From contig NZ_JAQGNT010000101.1 in assembly GCF_028291725.1 (NCBI RefSeq), positions 1 to 32,575 of the forward strand: a DNA stretch of 32,575 nucleotides, written 5' to 3'. Below the pieces are notes generated by a model. It did no database searches, had not been told where the DNA came from, and worked only from the letters and a program-made list of their open reading frames with translations. This document shows, piece by piece, positions 7,034-17,368 of this stretch. Each line of letters begins with the position of its first letter. Within the stretch, counting starts at the first letter, position 1. The DNA comes from Hydrocarboniphaga sp. GTDB taxonomy: Bacteria > Pseudomonadota > Gammaproteobacteria > Nevskiales > Nevskiaceae. Made by a program: the position numbers and the translations under genes.

Positions 7034-9238
7034 ATGCTCGCCGATGATCACCGCGACCGGAAGCGCGCGTTGAGCGGCCCGGCTTCGGGCGACGGCGCCG
7101 CGCCGCCGCGTTACCGGATCGGCGACTGGCAGTTCGACCTGCCCGCCAGGGCACTGCAGCGCGGTGAACGCATCGAGCATCTGCCGCTGAAAGTCGCGCT
7201 GGTGCTGCAGCAACTGGCCGAGCAGCCCGGCGCGGTGCTGCCGCGCGAACGGCTGATCGCGCGGATCTGGGACGGCAACGACTACACCGGCCCGCGCGGA
7301 CTGACCAACGCGATCTGGCAGCTGCGCCGTCTGCTCGACGACGATGCGGCGGCGGACACGGCCAGCGCGATCGAAACCATCGCCAAGACCGGCTACCGGC
7401 TGAGCCTGCCGGCGCAGCGAGTGCCGGCCGCCGAAGCAGCGGCGGCGATCGACGCGGCAACTGTTGAGCCGCCGGTGATCTCAGCCGCATCCTCAAGCCG
7501 GCCCCGGTTGCTGATCGCGCTGAGCGGCCTTGTCGCTCTGCTCGCCGCGGCGGTGCTGGCAATCACACTGGCGCCGCGTCGCGCCGCGCCCACGGCCTTG
7601 CTGAAAGCCGAGCCGCTGACGGTCTACGACGGCGTCGAGGAGTTCCCGAATATCTCGACCGACGGCCGCTGGCTGGCCTTCAGCTGGGAGAAGAACGAGC
7701 GGCCGAGCCAGATTTACGTCAAGGATCTGCAAGACCCGCAGGCACCGCCGCGGCGCATATCCAGGGACGAGAGTCTCGAGGAACTGCGGCCGGTCTGGTC
7801 CGCGGATGGCCGTGCGATAGCCCTGGTACAGCTGCAGCCGGACGGCGCCTGCCGCATCCTGATCCGCGAACTCGCCGCGCAGCAGGATCGCAGCGTGGCC
7901 GAGTGCTTCTACGAGCGCCTGCATCAGGTCATGGACTGGTCGCCTGATGGCCGCACGCTGGCGATTGCGCGCAAGGACGAGCGCGACGACGCGGTGGCGA
8001 TCGTGCTGCATCCGCTGGACGGCAGCGGCGAACGCCGGCTGACCCAGCCGGCCGACGACGCACAGGACAGCCAGCTCGCCTGGTCGCACGACGGCCGCCG
8101 CATCGCGTTCATCCGCCGCAGCGTCAATATCGGCGAGCTGTACGTGATCGACGTCGCCAGCGGCCGCGAACAGCGGCTGACTGATGACGGCATGCCGATG
8201 TTCGGTCTCGCCTGGCTGCCGGGCGACGAGGCCCTGGTGTTCAACACGATGCGCAACGGCGGTTTCGCATCACTGAAGATCGATGCCGGCGGCGGCAGGG
8301 CCGAGCCTTATGCGGCGATCGACGCGCCGTTCAACATGGCCGCCATTCCCGGCACGCATGGCGGGCTCGCGATCAGCCAGCACCGCAGCGCCGAGCACAT
8401 CGAAATCTGGCGGCCGAACGCTGCCGGCGGGGCCGGCGCGGCGCCGACGATGCTCGGCAGCCTGTCGTCCACCGGCCGCGAGCTTTACGCGCAGTGGTCG
8501 GCTTACTCGGACCGGCTGATCTTCATGTCGACGCGATCCGGGCGTGTCGAGCTGTGGACCAGCAACAGCGACGGCAGCGACACACGGCCGGTTCCGGCGC
8601 TGCCGGGCCTGCCCGGCGCGATGTGCTGGTCGCCGGTCGACGGCCGCTACGCGGTCGCGCTGCGGCCCGACGGCGGCCGGCACGATCTGCTGTACATCGG
8701 CGCCACCGATCGCGACGCCCCGCAGCTGGTGGTCGACGACGGCCACGATTATCAGAACCCGAGCTGGCAGGCCGACGGCCTCGGCCTGATCGTCGCCAGC
8801 AATCGCGGCGGCAACTGGGATCTGTGGCGCTGGGATACGCGCAGCCACGAGGCCGCTCGGCTGACCGACGACGGCGGTATCTATGGCCAGATCGCCGACG
8901 ACGGCTGGCTGTATTACGCGCGCTCCAGCCAGACCGGCTTGTGGCGCCGCCGGCCCGGCGCGCAGAGCGCGCGCGAGCCGGTGCTGGCGGATCTGGGCAA
9001 GGACGACTGGGGCAATTGGCAGGTGCTGGGCAGCACGCTGTACTACATCGCGCGCACCGCGGATCACGATCGCGTGATCGCGCGCAACCTGGTCGACGGC
9101 AATACGCGGACACTGCTGGAGCTGCCGCGCAACGCGATCCGGATTTATCACTCGCTGTCGGTGACGAGCGATGGCCGCGTGGTACTGACGATCCTGGGAC
9201 GGCGCCAAGCCGACATCGTCGCGCTCAGGCCTTCGTAG
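7034..9238 (+). CDS. Membrane-anchored winged-helix regulator with TolB-like beta-propeller sensor (CadC/ToxR type)
   Basis: A 734-aa, one-span regulator. Residues about 27-125 are an OmpR/CadC-type winged helix: YRIGDWQFDLPARALQ, a recognition-helix region (LTNAIWQLRRLLDDD) and the closing hairpin ETIAKTGYRL. A Pro/Ala linker leads to one transmembrane helix at about 156-181. The periplasmic part carries repeated PD40/WD40-like blades with the signature SxDGRxLAFxW, seen as ISTDGRWLAFSW, WSADGRAIALV, WSPDGRTLAIA and WSHDGRRIAFI, as in TolB-type propellers. By family it should bind DNA directly and sense a periplasmic or surface cue. It is divergent from the exported Ig-like gene at 5980-6834, a plausible target. 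The start is uncertain: an AGG directly abuts the ATG and no better site is seen. The TAG stop lies inside a palindromic repeat. Confidence 0.85.
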   Translation: MLADDHRDRKRALSGPASGDGAAPPRYRIGDWQFDLPARALQRGERIEHLPLKVALVLQQLAEQPGAVLPRERLIARIWDGNDYTGPRGLTNAIWQLRRLLDDDAAADTASAIETIAKTGYRLSLPAQRVPAAEAAAAIDAATVEPPVISAASSSRPRLLIALSGLVALLAAAVLAITLAPRRAAPTALLKAEPLTVYDGVEEFPNISTDGRWLAFSWEKNERPSQIYVKDLQDPQAPPRRISRDESLEELRPVWSADGRAIALVQLQPDGACRILIRELAAQQDRSVAECFYERLHQVMDWSPDGRTLAIARKDERDDAVAIVLHPLDGSGERRLTQPADDAQDSQLAWSHDGRRIAFIRRSVNIGELYVIDVASGREQRLTDDGMPMFGLAWLPGDEALVFNTMRNGGFASLKIDAGGGRAEPYAAIDAPFNMAAIPGTHGGLAISQHRSAEHIEIWRPNAAGGAGAAPTMLGSLSSTGRELYAQWSAYSDRLIFMSTRSGRVELWTSNSDGSDTRPVPALPGLPGAMCWSPVDGRYAVALRPDGGRHDLLYIGATDRDAPQLVVDDGHDYQNPSWQADGLGLIVASNRGGNWDLWRWDTRSHEAARLTDDGGIYGQIADDGWLYYARSSQTGLWRRRPGAQSAREPVLADLGKDDWGNWQVLGSTLYYIARTADHDRVIARNLVDGNTRTLLELPRNAIRIYHSLSVTSDGRVVLTILGRRQADIVALRPS

Positions 9239-9264
9239 GTTGGGGTGAGCTCACCCCAACCTAC
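9235..9264. repeat. Perfect 30-bp palindrome, GTAGG repeat family, terminator-like
   Basis: The arm GTAGGTTGGGGTGAG is followed directly by its exact reverse complement, centred on GAGCTC. It overlaps the stop codon of the plus-strand regulator (TAG at 9236-9238) and ends 11 nt before the stop of minus-strand leuA. It therefore sits between convergent genes and could form a hairpin in both transcripts. It is the shortest copy of a repeat found at three other intergenic sites in this window. Confidence 0.8.
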
Positions 9265-9275
9265 GGACTACGATT

Positions 9276-10985
9276 TCAGGCGACCGCTTTGACTTTCCTG
9301 CGCTGCGACAGCACGCGATTGGCGCCGGACAGGATCGCTTTCAGCGACGCCGTGACGATATTCGCATCGCGGCCGACGCCGAACACGGTCTTCTGGCCCG
9401 ACAGCGGCTCGCCGATCTTCAGCTCGATATAAGTCACGGCGGCCGCGTCGGCACCCGCGCCGATCGCATGCTCGGCGTAGTCGACGATTGCGATCGGCTC
9501 CGCGATCAGCTGCGAAAGTCCGCTGACGAACGCGTCGATCGGGCCGTTGCCGCGGCCCTGCAGCTTGGAGCGGCGGCCGTCGATGCTGATCTCGGTGGCG
9601 AGTTCGACCTCGTTGCGCGAGGAATCTTCGACCAGATGATGCGCGACGTAACCATACGGGCTCTGCGCGTCCAGATAAGCACGGCTGAAGATGCCCCAGA
9701 TATCGGCCGCACTGACCTCCTTGCCGGACTCGTCCATCGCCTCCTGCACGATCTGGCTGAACTCGATCTGCAGACGGCGCGGCAGCTTCAGCCCGTACTC
9801 CTGTTCGAGAAGGTAGGTAATGCCGCCCTTGCCGCTTTGCGAATTGACGCGGATCACCGCCTCGTAGCTGCGGCCCAGATCCTTGGGGTCGATCGGCAGG
9901 TAGGGCATGTCCCAGATCTCGTCCTCGCGGCGCGCGGCGAAAGCCTTCTTGATCGCGTCCTGGTGCGAGCCCGAGAACGAGGTATAGACCAGGTCGCCGA
10001 CATACGGATGGCGCGGATGCACCGGCAGCTGGTTGCAATACTCGACGGTCTCGCGCACCGCGTCGATGTCGCTGAAATCCAGGCCCGGATTGACGCCCTG
10101 CGAGTACAGGTTCAAGGCCAGGTTGACGATATCGACATTGCCGGTGCGCTCGCCGTTGCCGAACAGGCAGCCTTCGACGCGATCGATGCCGGCCATCATC
10201 GCCAGCTCGGCGGTGGCGATACCGGTGCCGCGATCGTTGTGCGGATGCGCAGACAGAATGATGCCGTCGCGGCGCTGCAGGTTGCGGTGCATCCACTCGA
10301 TCATGTCGGCGTAGATGTTCGGCGTGGAATGCTCGATCGTCGTCGGCAGGTTGATGATGCAGCGGTTCTGCGGCGTCGACTGCCAGATCCCGGTGACTGC
10401 ATCGACGCAGGCCTTGGAGAATTCCAGCTCGGCGTCGGAGAACATCTCCGGCGAATACTGGAATACCCAGCGCGTCCCGGGCTGCGTCGAAGCCAGCTCC
10501 TTGACCAGCTTCGCATACGGCACCGTCAGCTCGGCGAGCACCTGCTCCTTGCTCATGTTGAACACGACGTTGCGCATCACCGGCGCGACCGCGTGGTAGT
10601 AGTGCAGGATCACGTTCTTGGCGCCGCGCACCGCCTCGAAAGTGCGGCGGATCAGCGGCTCGCGCGCCGGCGTCAGCACCTGGATCGCGACGTCGTCCGG
10701 GATGTGGCCGTTGTCGATCAGCTCGCGCATGAAATCGAATTCGATCTGTGAGGCCGACGGAAAGCCGACTTCGATCTCTTTGAAGCCGAGCTTCACCAGC
10801 ATCCTGAACATGCGCAGCTTGCGCGCGGCGTTCATCGGCTCGATCAGCGACTGGTTGCCGTCGCGAAGATCGACGCTGCACCAGACCGGCGGGCGCGTCA
10901 CGACGACATCGGGCCAGCTGCGGTCACGCAGACCGACCGGCGGGAAACTGCGATATTTGCTAGCGGGATTCTTCAGCATGGCCAT
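9276..10985 (-). CDS. leuA: 2-isopropylmalate synthase
   Basis: LeuA condenses acetyl-CoA with 2-oxoisovalerate, the first committed step of leucine synthesis, in the cytoplasm. The product is 569 aa, the length of the type-2 LeuA family. Residues 39-45 (DLRDGNQ) hold the catalytic Arg and a metal-binding Asp, and HPHND at 247-251 gives the His-x-His metal ligands. [10 protein letters not shown] is the usual conserved segment after it. The C-terminal ~130 residues form the regulatory domain for leucine feedback ([14 protein letters not shown]). I chose ATG 10985 because CGGAGT lies about 7 nt upstream; a second ATG two codons later (10979) is also possible. The gene stands alone on the minus strand, separate from the ilv genes, with a ~380-nt upstream region that includes a candidate Leu-rich leader peptide. 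Confidence 0.95.
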   Translation of the reverse strand: MAMLKNPASKYRSFPPVGLRDRSWPDVVVTRPPVWCSVDLRDGNQSLIEPMNAARKLRMFRMLVKLGFKEIEVGFPSASQIEFDFMRELIDNGHIPDDVAIQVLTPAREPLIRRTFEAVRGAKNVILHYYHAVAPVMRNVVFNMSKEQVLAELTVPYAKLVKELASTQPGTRWVFQYSPEMFSDAELEFSKACVDAVTGIWQSTPQNRCIINLPTTIEHSTPNIYADMIEWMHRNLQRRDGIILSAHPHNDRGTGIATAELAMMAGIDRVEGCLFGNGERTGNVDIVNLALNLYSQGVNPGLDFSDIDAVRETVEYCNQLPVHPRHPYVGDLVYTSFSGSHQDAIKKAFAARREDEIWDMPYLPIDPKDLGRSYEAVIRVNSQSGKGGITYLLEQEYGLKLPRRLQIEFSQIVQEAMDESGKEVSAADIWGIFSRAYLDAQSPYGYVAHHLVEDSSRNEVELATEISIDGRRSKLQGRGNGPIDAFVSGLSQLIAEPIAIVDYAEHAIGAGADAAAVTYIELKIGEPLSGQKTVFGVGRDANIVTASLKAILSGANRVLSQRRKVKAVA

Positions 10986-11003
10986 GGCTTGACTCCGTGT
11001 AGC

Positions 11004-11021
11004 CTCGGGCTTGTGGCCCGA
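11004..11021. repeat. Small hairpin just upstream of the leuA ribosome binding site
   Basis: The arms TCGGGC and GCCCGA pair around a 5-nt loop, and on the leuA transcript this hairpin ends about 10 nt before the Shine-Dalgarno. It could influence leuA translation or be part of the leader structure. There is no T-tract. Confidence 0.4.
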
Positions 11022-11087
11022 TGGGCGGCAGCAGACGGACAGCATCGCGCCTGCGGCGGCCGGGGAAAAGGGGAAGTTCGTGGTTTT

Positions 11088-11211
11088 GCACGGTTATGGG
11101 CCCCGTGCGGCCGTGTGTGTTCGGTCTGCCTTACGGCAGAAGCGAAAGACGAAGCGCGAGCGGCGGCAGGAAGCCGGGGCTGGAGGCAACGTGGTTGCGG
11201 GCACGATTCAT
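11088..11211 (-). promoter_or_regulatory. Candidate leuA leader: Leu-rich 26-codon ORF and two hairpins
   Basis: Upstream of leuA on the same strand is a 26-codon ORF (11131-11211). Its C-terminal half reads FLPPLALRLSLLP: six Leu in twelve residues, several using CTT, which should be uncommon in this GC-rich genome. Its stop codon lies in the loop of a 6-bp hairpin at 11125-11140 (TCTGCC/GGCAGA). A second hairpin, GCACGG/CCGTGC, is at 11088-11108. This is the layout of a leucine-responsive leader peptide. Against it, no Shine-Dalgarno is visible before the ATG and neither hairpin is followed by a U-tract, so a classical attenuator terminator is not shown. Confidence 0.35.
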
Positions 11212-11287
11212 GGGGCGGGAGTTTAGAAGATTTTGCCGACGAGGCAAAGCTCGCTGTCCCGCTTCGCAATGCCTTTCGTCACCCGCC

Positions 11288-11364
11288 GTAGGTTGGGGTG
11301 AGCAAAGCGAACCCCAACATTGCGCCGGTAATCGTTGGGGTTCGCTGCGCTCACCCCAACCTAC
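11288..11364. repeat. GTAGG-type imperfect palindrome, 77 bp
   Basis: The element begins GTAGGTTGGGGTGAGC and ends with the reverse complement, GCTCACCCCAACCTAC. Inside is a second pair of arms, GCGAACCCCAAC and GTTGGGGTTCGC. It lies between the end of pssA (stop at 11369) and the leuA leader region. The layout, nested palindrome with GTAG at its outer ends, is typical of REP-like elements mobilised by RAYT transposases. No RAYT gene is in this window. Confidence 0.8.
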
Positions 11365-11368
11365 GTCA

Positions 11369-12178
11369 CTACGTCGTGGCCGGCTTCTTGCGCGCGCGGC
11401 GATAGATCACCGCGGCCGGCCCTGACAAGGCATAAGCCAGAAACGCCAGGAACAACACCCGCGGCGGATCGATCGCGACCAGGGCCAGCACACCGACCAC
11501 GCCGGCAAAGGTCGCGAAGCGCACCTTGCCACTGAGGTTGAGCTTCTTGAAGCTGTTATAGCGGATGCTCGACACCATCGACAGCGCGGTCAGCAGCGTC
11601 AGCGGCGCCGCCAGCCACAGCACGTCGCGTCCGTCGAAAGGCACCCGGCCGCTGATCCACGCGAACAGCGAGCGGCTGTCGTCGACGCCGCTCCAGACCA
11701 GAAAAGTCACCACGGCCGCCGCAGCCGGGCTCGGCACGCCGAAGAAATCCTTGTTGCTGCTGGCGATCGCTGCCAGCACATTGAAGCGCGCCAGACGCAT
11801 CGCCGCGCAGGCCGCATAGGAAAACGAGATGACCCAACCGAGCTTGCCGCCGAGCCAGGGATAGTCGGCCAGATATTGCAGGCTGTAGGCATAGACCAGG
11901 ATCGCCGGCGCGACGCCGAAGGCGACCATGTCGCACAGCGAATCGTATTCCTTGCCGAAGTCGGTGGACGTGCCGGTCATGCGCGCGATGCGGCCGTCGA
12001 GACCGTCGGCGATCATCGCCACCAGGATGCCGACGCAGGCCGCCTCGAAACGCCCGTCGGTGGCCATCAGGATCGCGTAGAAGCCGCCGAACAGTGTCAT
12101 CGTCGTGAACAAATTGGGCAGGATGTAGATGCCCCTGCGGCGCTTGCGCGGCGTCACGGGTGACGGGGTTTCGGTCAT
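11369..12178 (-). CDS. pssA: CDP-diacylglycerol--serine O-phosphatidyltransferase
   Basis: This membrane enzyme makes phosphatidylserine from CDP-diacylglycerol and serine, the precursor of phosphatidylethanolamine. The 269-aa product carries the complete CDP-alcohol phosphatidyltransferase motif: D61-G-x2-A-R, eight residues, G75-x3-D79-x3-D83. A positively charged N terminus (RKRRRG) precedes the first membrane helix, and several further hydrophobic segments fill the rest. I chose ATG 12178 because GGAG lies about 7 nt before it and the N terminus then matches the family; an in-frame ATG at 12217 lacks a good site. The neighbours are unrelated: leuA downstream and the SBBP protein upstream. 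Distinguishing it from other CDP-alcohol transferases rests on the ILPNLFTTMTLFGGFYA start and the length, which fit PssA best. Confidence 0.9.
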   Translation of the reverse strand: MTETPSPVTPRKRRRGIYILPNLFTTMTLFGGFYAILMATDGRFEAACVGILVAMIADGLDGRIARMTGTSTDFGKEYDSLCDMVAFGVAPAILVYAYSLQYLADYPWLGGKLGWVISFSYAACAAMRLARFNVLAAIASSNKDFFGVPSPAAAAVVTFLVWSGVDDSRSLFAWISGRVPFDGRDVLWLAAPLTLLTALSMVSSIRYNSFKKLNLSGKVRFATFAGVVGVLALVAIDPPRVLFLAFLAYALSGPAAVIYRRARKKPATT

Positions 12179-12522
12179 TCGGGCTCCGGCGCTCAAGGTT
12201 GAAGGGCTGCCATTCATCTTAGCCGCGGCGGGCTGAACACCGCCACGGCAGAAGATCATGCAAGCTCTGAAAATGCTCGTCGGCGAAATCTGTGGCTGAT
12301 ATTCAGCAATATTGTGTGCGCTGGAATACGAGGAAGGCCCGGAGCTTTCGGCAGTCAGCTCGAGCAGGATGTCGAATCGCTCATCGAGCTGAGGACGTCG
12401 ATGACTCCGGACCGGCCAGGTCTGCATGGTGTGTTTGAAGCTGAGCAAAGCAGCTTCCCTCCCTTCCAGGCTGCCTGGCGCAATGGCCCATTATTCACAA
12501 ACTTTGGTCTGTCTAAGCAATC
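12179..12522. other. Gene-free interval upstream of pssA
   Basis: This 344-nt interval lies between the pssA start and the end of the SBBP gene. The pssA promoter should be here, but I cannot point to a convincing -35/-10 pair. A T-tract hairpin terminator for the SBBP gene is not evident. Reading frames that cross it are short or are extensions of pssA without start signals. Confidence 0.5.
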
Positions 12523-15333
12523 TCAGGGCGCCGTCGTCACCATAAAGGTCGCCGCGGTGCCGCCGACGGTGACGGTGGTGCTGGTGGTGGTATTCGCAGA
12601 CTTCGAGGACTTCACCCGCAGTTGGAGCGTATCGCCGGGGGACATCGAGCCGGCGACGTTGGTCCAGGCGCCAGTGACGCCGCCGCTGGTGATGCGGTAG
12701 TCGCCGCCGACGATGGTCACCGTCGCGGCAGCGTCGTAAGCAACCGGCACCACTTTGCCGGAAGCGATCTGGGTGTTCAGCGCCACATCGGTTTTAGGCT
12801 TGAAACTGAAAGCGTCCGGAGTCGTATCGACGCTGAGCGTCGTGACTTTCCAGGTGCTGGACACGGTGCCGGCGGTAAAGACCACTTTGACGGTGGTGCC
12901 GTAAGTCGCGGCCGAAGTCGTGCTCAGTTGCACCGTATCGCCAGGGTTGACCGTCCCCGCTGCGCTGCTCCAGGCACCGCCATTGAGCCTGTAACTGCCG
13001 CCTTTGATGGAAACCAGCAAGGACGGATCGAAACCGCTGAGCGTCCGCTTGTTGCTGGTCACGCTCGTATTGAGCGGCGCATCCAGCACTTTCTTGAAGC
13101 TGAAGGGATCGGGCGCGGTGTCGGGGCTAATCCTGGTGACGAAGGCGTCGCCACCACCACCATAGGTGCCCTGCAAGGCATTGGCGAGCGGGAAGTTGGT
13201 GGAGCCGGTGGAGCCCGTCACGTAGGCCTTGCCTGCGCTGTCCACAGTGATGCCATAGCCAACGTCGCCGCTACTCCCGCCCAGATAAGTGGAATAGACC
13301 AGGGCGCTGCCATCGGCATTGAGCTGAGTGACGAAGGCGTCGCTGACGCCGCCCGAAGAGCCCTGCAAGGCATTGGCGAGCGGAAAGTTGGTGGAGTCGG
13401 TCCGTCCCGTCAGATAGGCCTTGCCCGCGCTGTCCACGGCGATGCCGTAGCCATACTCGCTGCTACTGCCGCCCAGATAAGTGGAATAGACCAGGGCGCT
13501 GCCGTCGGCATTGAGCTGGGTGACGAAGGCGTCGCTGATGCCGCCGAAGGTGTCCTGCAGGGCATTGGCGAGCGGGAAGTTGCTGGATTCGGTGACTCCC
13601 GTCACATAGGCATTGCCGGCGTTGTCCACGGCGATGCCGTAGCCACGGTCGGGCATACTCCCGCCCAGATATGTGGAATAGAGCAGGGCGCTGCCGTCGG
13701 CATTGATCTGGGTGACGAAGGCGTCGTCGTTGCCGCCGAAGGTGCCCTGCAAAGCATTGGCGAGCGGGAAGTTGGTGGAGGTGGTCTCTCCCGTCACATA
13801 GGCGTTGCCCGCGCTGTCCACGGCGATGCTGCTGTCATACTCGGCGCTACTCCCGCCCAGATATGTGGAATAGACCAGGGCGCTGCCGTCGGCATTGAGT
13901 TGGGTGACGAAGAAGTCGGAGGCGCCGCCATTCGTGCCCTGCAAGGCATTAGCGAGCGGGAAGTTGGTGGACCAGGTCTCTCCCGTCACATAGGCCTTGC
14001 CCGCGCTGTCCACGGCGATGCCGCAGCCTTGGTCGGAGTCACTCCCACCCAGGTAAGTGGAATAGACCAGGGCGCTACCGTCGGCATTGAGCTGGGTGAC
14101 GAAAGCGTCGGTGCTGCCGCCTTTGGTGCCCTGCAAGGCATTGGTGAGCGGGAAGTTGGTGGAGCCGGTGTATCCCGTCACATAGGCCTTGCCCGCGCTG
14201 TCCACAGCGATGCCGTTGCCAACGTCGGAGCTGCTGCCGCCCAGATAAGTGGAATAGACCAGGGCGTTGCCGTCGGCATTGAGTTTGGTGACAAAGACGT
14301 CGGCGTAGCCGCGGAAGGTGCCCTGCAAGGCATTGGCGAGCGGGAAGTTGGTTGAAGAGGTGTATCCCGTCACATAGGCGTTGCCCGCGCTGTCCACGGC
14401 GATGGCGTCGCCAACGTCGCCGCTACTCCCGCCCAGATAAGTGGAATACACCAACACCGGATCAATCACCAAAGCCTGGCTGCGGTCGTAATCCGCTAGG
14501 GCGAACGCCACTTCGGTGTTCTCGCCCTGCTGCCGAAGTTCAAAGCGCCCATCGATGGCTTTGCGCTCCCCTCCGAGGGTTTGATAGATCAGCGGCTTGT
14601 GCTGCACTAGATCGCCGACGGCGGAGGAGATCACCAGATCGCCGGCCGGGTTCAGATGCAGCGCCTGCTGGCCGCTGTAACGCATTCGGATCGCGGCGGG
14701 ATCGGCCTGCGGAGCTACGACAAAGTCGTATTCCAAGTGCTGCTGCTGGCCGTGGTAGACCAGATCGATGCCGGGGTAGACGTTCTGATAACGCACCTGG
14801 GCATAGTGTTCGACATCGGTATGCCATTGCTTCGGATCATTGCCGGTGAAGTAGTGACTGCGCCCGGCCTGGAGGGCTTCGCCGCTGACTTTCGCTGCCG
14901 GGTCACCGCCGAGGAGCTGCCAGCGCAGGACGGCGGTTTTCGGCGGTGTTGCTTCGGCGGCTTCCGCCTTGCTTACCCTGCTTTCACTCTTTTCACTGCC
15001 TGCACTGAGGCTCATCACGGCTTCGCTAGCAGTGAGAAACAGGGCATAACCTGCGCCACGGCTGAGAAACCGGACCTGGGCATCGGTCTGGCCACGGTTG
15101 GCCTCGAAGCTGATGGGGAGCTGGCCGTAGTGTTCGGCGATCCGGGCCTGCTGCGCTGGGCTGACGGCTGCGGCGACGGGCGCTGCCGGCAGTGCGCCGG
15201 GGCTGGAGGCGGCTGTGGTGGCACCGGAGGCGGGGCTGGTCGCGCCACTGGCGCCGGCTCCCAGGGCCAGCAGCAGGCCACCCAGCACAGCGGCGAAACG
15301 CATCGTCAAACTGCGTGAGGCAAGGCAGGACAT
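12523..15333 (-). CDS. Secreted SBBP-repeat (beta-propeller) protein
   Basis: A 936-aa exported protein of unknown substrate. ATG 15333 is chosen because GGGGAG lies 9 nt upstream; ATGs at 15363 and 15303 are alternatives. The signal peptide is RFAAVLGGLLLALGAGAS. An Ala-rich linker leads to the N-terminal domain typical of SBBP proteins (ISFEANRGQTDAQVRFLSRG). Then come seven 64-residue repeats with the SBBP signature VYSTYLGGS...IAVDSAGxAYVTG...STNFPLANALQG. About 260 C-terminal residues hold two related Ig-like units, each starting near TTPDAFSFK or TAPDPFSFK. A surface or matrix role is inferred from the family; no catalytic motif is visible. The repeats are nearly identical at DNA level, which points to recent duplication or gene conversion. 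Confidence 0.85.
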   Translation of the reverse strand: MSCLASRSLTMRFAAVLGGLLLALGAGASGATSPASGATTAASSPGALPAAPVAAAVSPAQQARIAEHYGQLPISFEANRGQTDAQVRFLSRGAGYALFLTASEAVMSLSAGSEKSESRVSKAEAAEATPPKTAVLRWQLLGGDPAAKVSGEALQAGRSHYFTGNDPKQWHTDVEHYAQVRYQNVYPGIDLVYHGQQQHLEYDFVVAPQADPAAIRMRYSGQQALHLNPAGDLVISSAVGDLVQHKPLIYQTLGGERKAIDGRFELRQQGENTEVAFALADYDRSQALVIDPVLVYSTYLGGSSGDVGDAIAVDSAGNAYVTGYTSSTNFPLANALQGTFRGYADVFVTKLNADGNALVYSTYLGGSSSDVGNGIAVDSAGKAYVTGYTGSTNFPLTNALQGTKGGSTDAFVTQLNADGSALVYSTYLGGSDSDQGCGIAVDSAGKAYVTGETWSTNFPLANALQGTNGGASDFFVTQLNADGSALVYSTYLGGSSAEYDSSIAVDSAGNAYVTGETTSTNFPLANALQGTFGGNDDAFVTQINADGSALLYSTYLGGSMPDRGYGIAVDNAGNAYVTGVTESSNFPLANALQDTFGGISDAFVTQLNADGSALVYSTYLGGSSSEYGYGIAVDSAGKAYLTGRTDSTNFPLANALQGSSGGVSDAFVTQLNADGSALVYSTYLGGSSGDVGYGITVDSAGKAYVTGSTGSTNFPLANALQGTYGGGGDAFVTRISPDTAPDPFSFKKVLDAPLNTSVTSNKRTLSGFDPSLLVSIKGGSYRLNGGAWSSAAGTVNPGDTVQLSTTSAATYGTTVKVVFTAGTVSSTWKVTTLSVDTTPDAFSFKPKTDVALNTQIASGKVVPVAYDAAATVTIVGGDYRITSGGVTGAWTNVAGSMSPGDTLQLRVKSSKSANTTTSTTVTVGGTAATFMVTTAP
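13108..14451 (-). repeat. Seven tandem 192-bp coding repeats
   Basis: The 18-mer that encodes VYSTYL recurs in exact register: the first and the seventh copies begin 1152 nt apart (14451 and 13299), which is six times 192. All seven units are 64 codons. Differences between units cluster in the residues after GGS, after TG and after LQG, the variable loop positions of the propeller blade. Confidence 0.9.
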
Positions 15334-15363
15334 GATGGATGGCTCCCCGGACAACGTTGACAA

Positions 15364-15644
15364 CGGCCAGCGTTCGATGAGAGTAGCGCGCCTGATCGAT
15401 GCACGTCCGTTTGCATCCGCGTCATCGCCCCATCAGGCGACCGGAAGTTAATAACTGATCCGTAAGCCCTGGGCTAGTGAACAAAGATGAACCCCTCTCC
15501 CGCGTGCGGGAGAGGGGCGAAAACAAGCTTGGTTCTTGGTCTCTTTGGCTTGGGCTGCGAAACCTGATGCAGTCGAGTCAAGTTTGGCCGCAACTCGTAG
15601 GGCAGGTCATGACCCGCCCGGTTCCGGGCTGAGGCGGAGCCTCG
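15364..15644. other. Intergenic region with a perfect 12-bp hairpin
   Basis: This gap lies between the end of ilvC and the start of the SBBP gene, both on the minus strand. It contains a perfect hairpin at 15492-15517 (arms CCCCTCTCCCGC and GCGGGAGAGGGG, loop GT). The hairpin could end the ilvC transcript, but no T-tract follows on that strand. Its CCCCTCTCCCGC arm is a common dispersed repeat in GC-rich proteobacteria. Confidence 0.6.
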
Positions 15645-17230
<1,586 letters not shown>

Positions 17231-17312
17231 GGGGCGCGAAGAATAATGGCGGGTACCCACCGGCGCAACCGCTAGCGCATCGGCGGCCCTGTCGGCATGA
17301 GGGAATCCCCCC

Positions 17313-17318
17313 TATAAT
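17313..17318 (+). promoter_or_regulatory. Likely -10 box of the ilvB promoter
   Basis: A perfect TATAAT sits 50 nt before the ilvB ATG in otherwise GC-rich DNA. No good -35 hexamer is seen 17 nt upstream (the region reads CTGTCGG), so the promoter may need an activator. It lies in the 138-nt divergent region between ilvH and ilvB, which would let one regulator act on both sides. Confidence 0.5.
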
Positions 17319-17368
17319 TCGCCCCCCTTTTCAGCAAGCCGTCCAGCAAACGGCCCTCGCCGCCCTCC

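Noticed and set aside
9468-10751. A 427-codon plus-strand open frame inside leuA
   Set aside because: It is antisense to an unmistakable LeuA, and no domain is seen.
11088-11108. An intrinsic attenuator terminator before leuA
   Set aside because: The hairpin is followed by AAAACCACG on the leuA strand, not a U-tract.
12622-14355. A 577-codon plus-strand open frame
   Set aside because: It is antisense to the SBBP gene. It stays open because the 192-bp repeats carry the same stop-free antisense frame, and its product is a repeated GDEGV/AVHGDAV pattern with no family resemblance.
13108-14451. A CRISPR-like array
   Set aside because: The repeats are 192 bp, in frame, and encode SBBP propeller blades; there are no short repeats with unique spacers.
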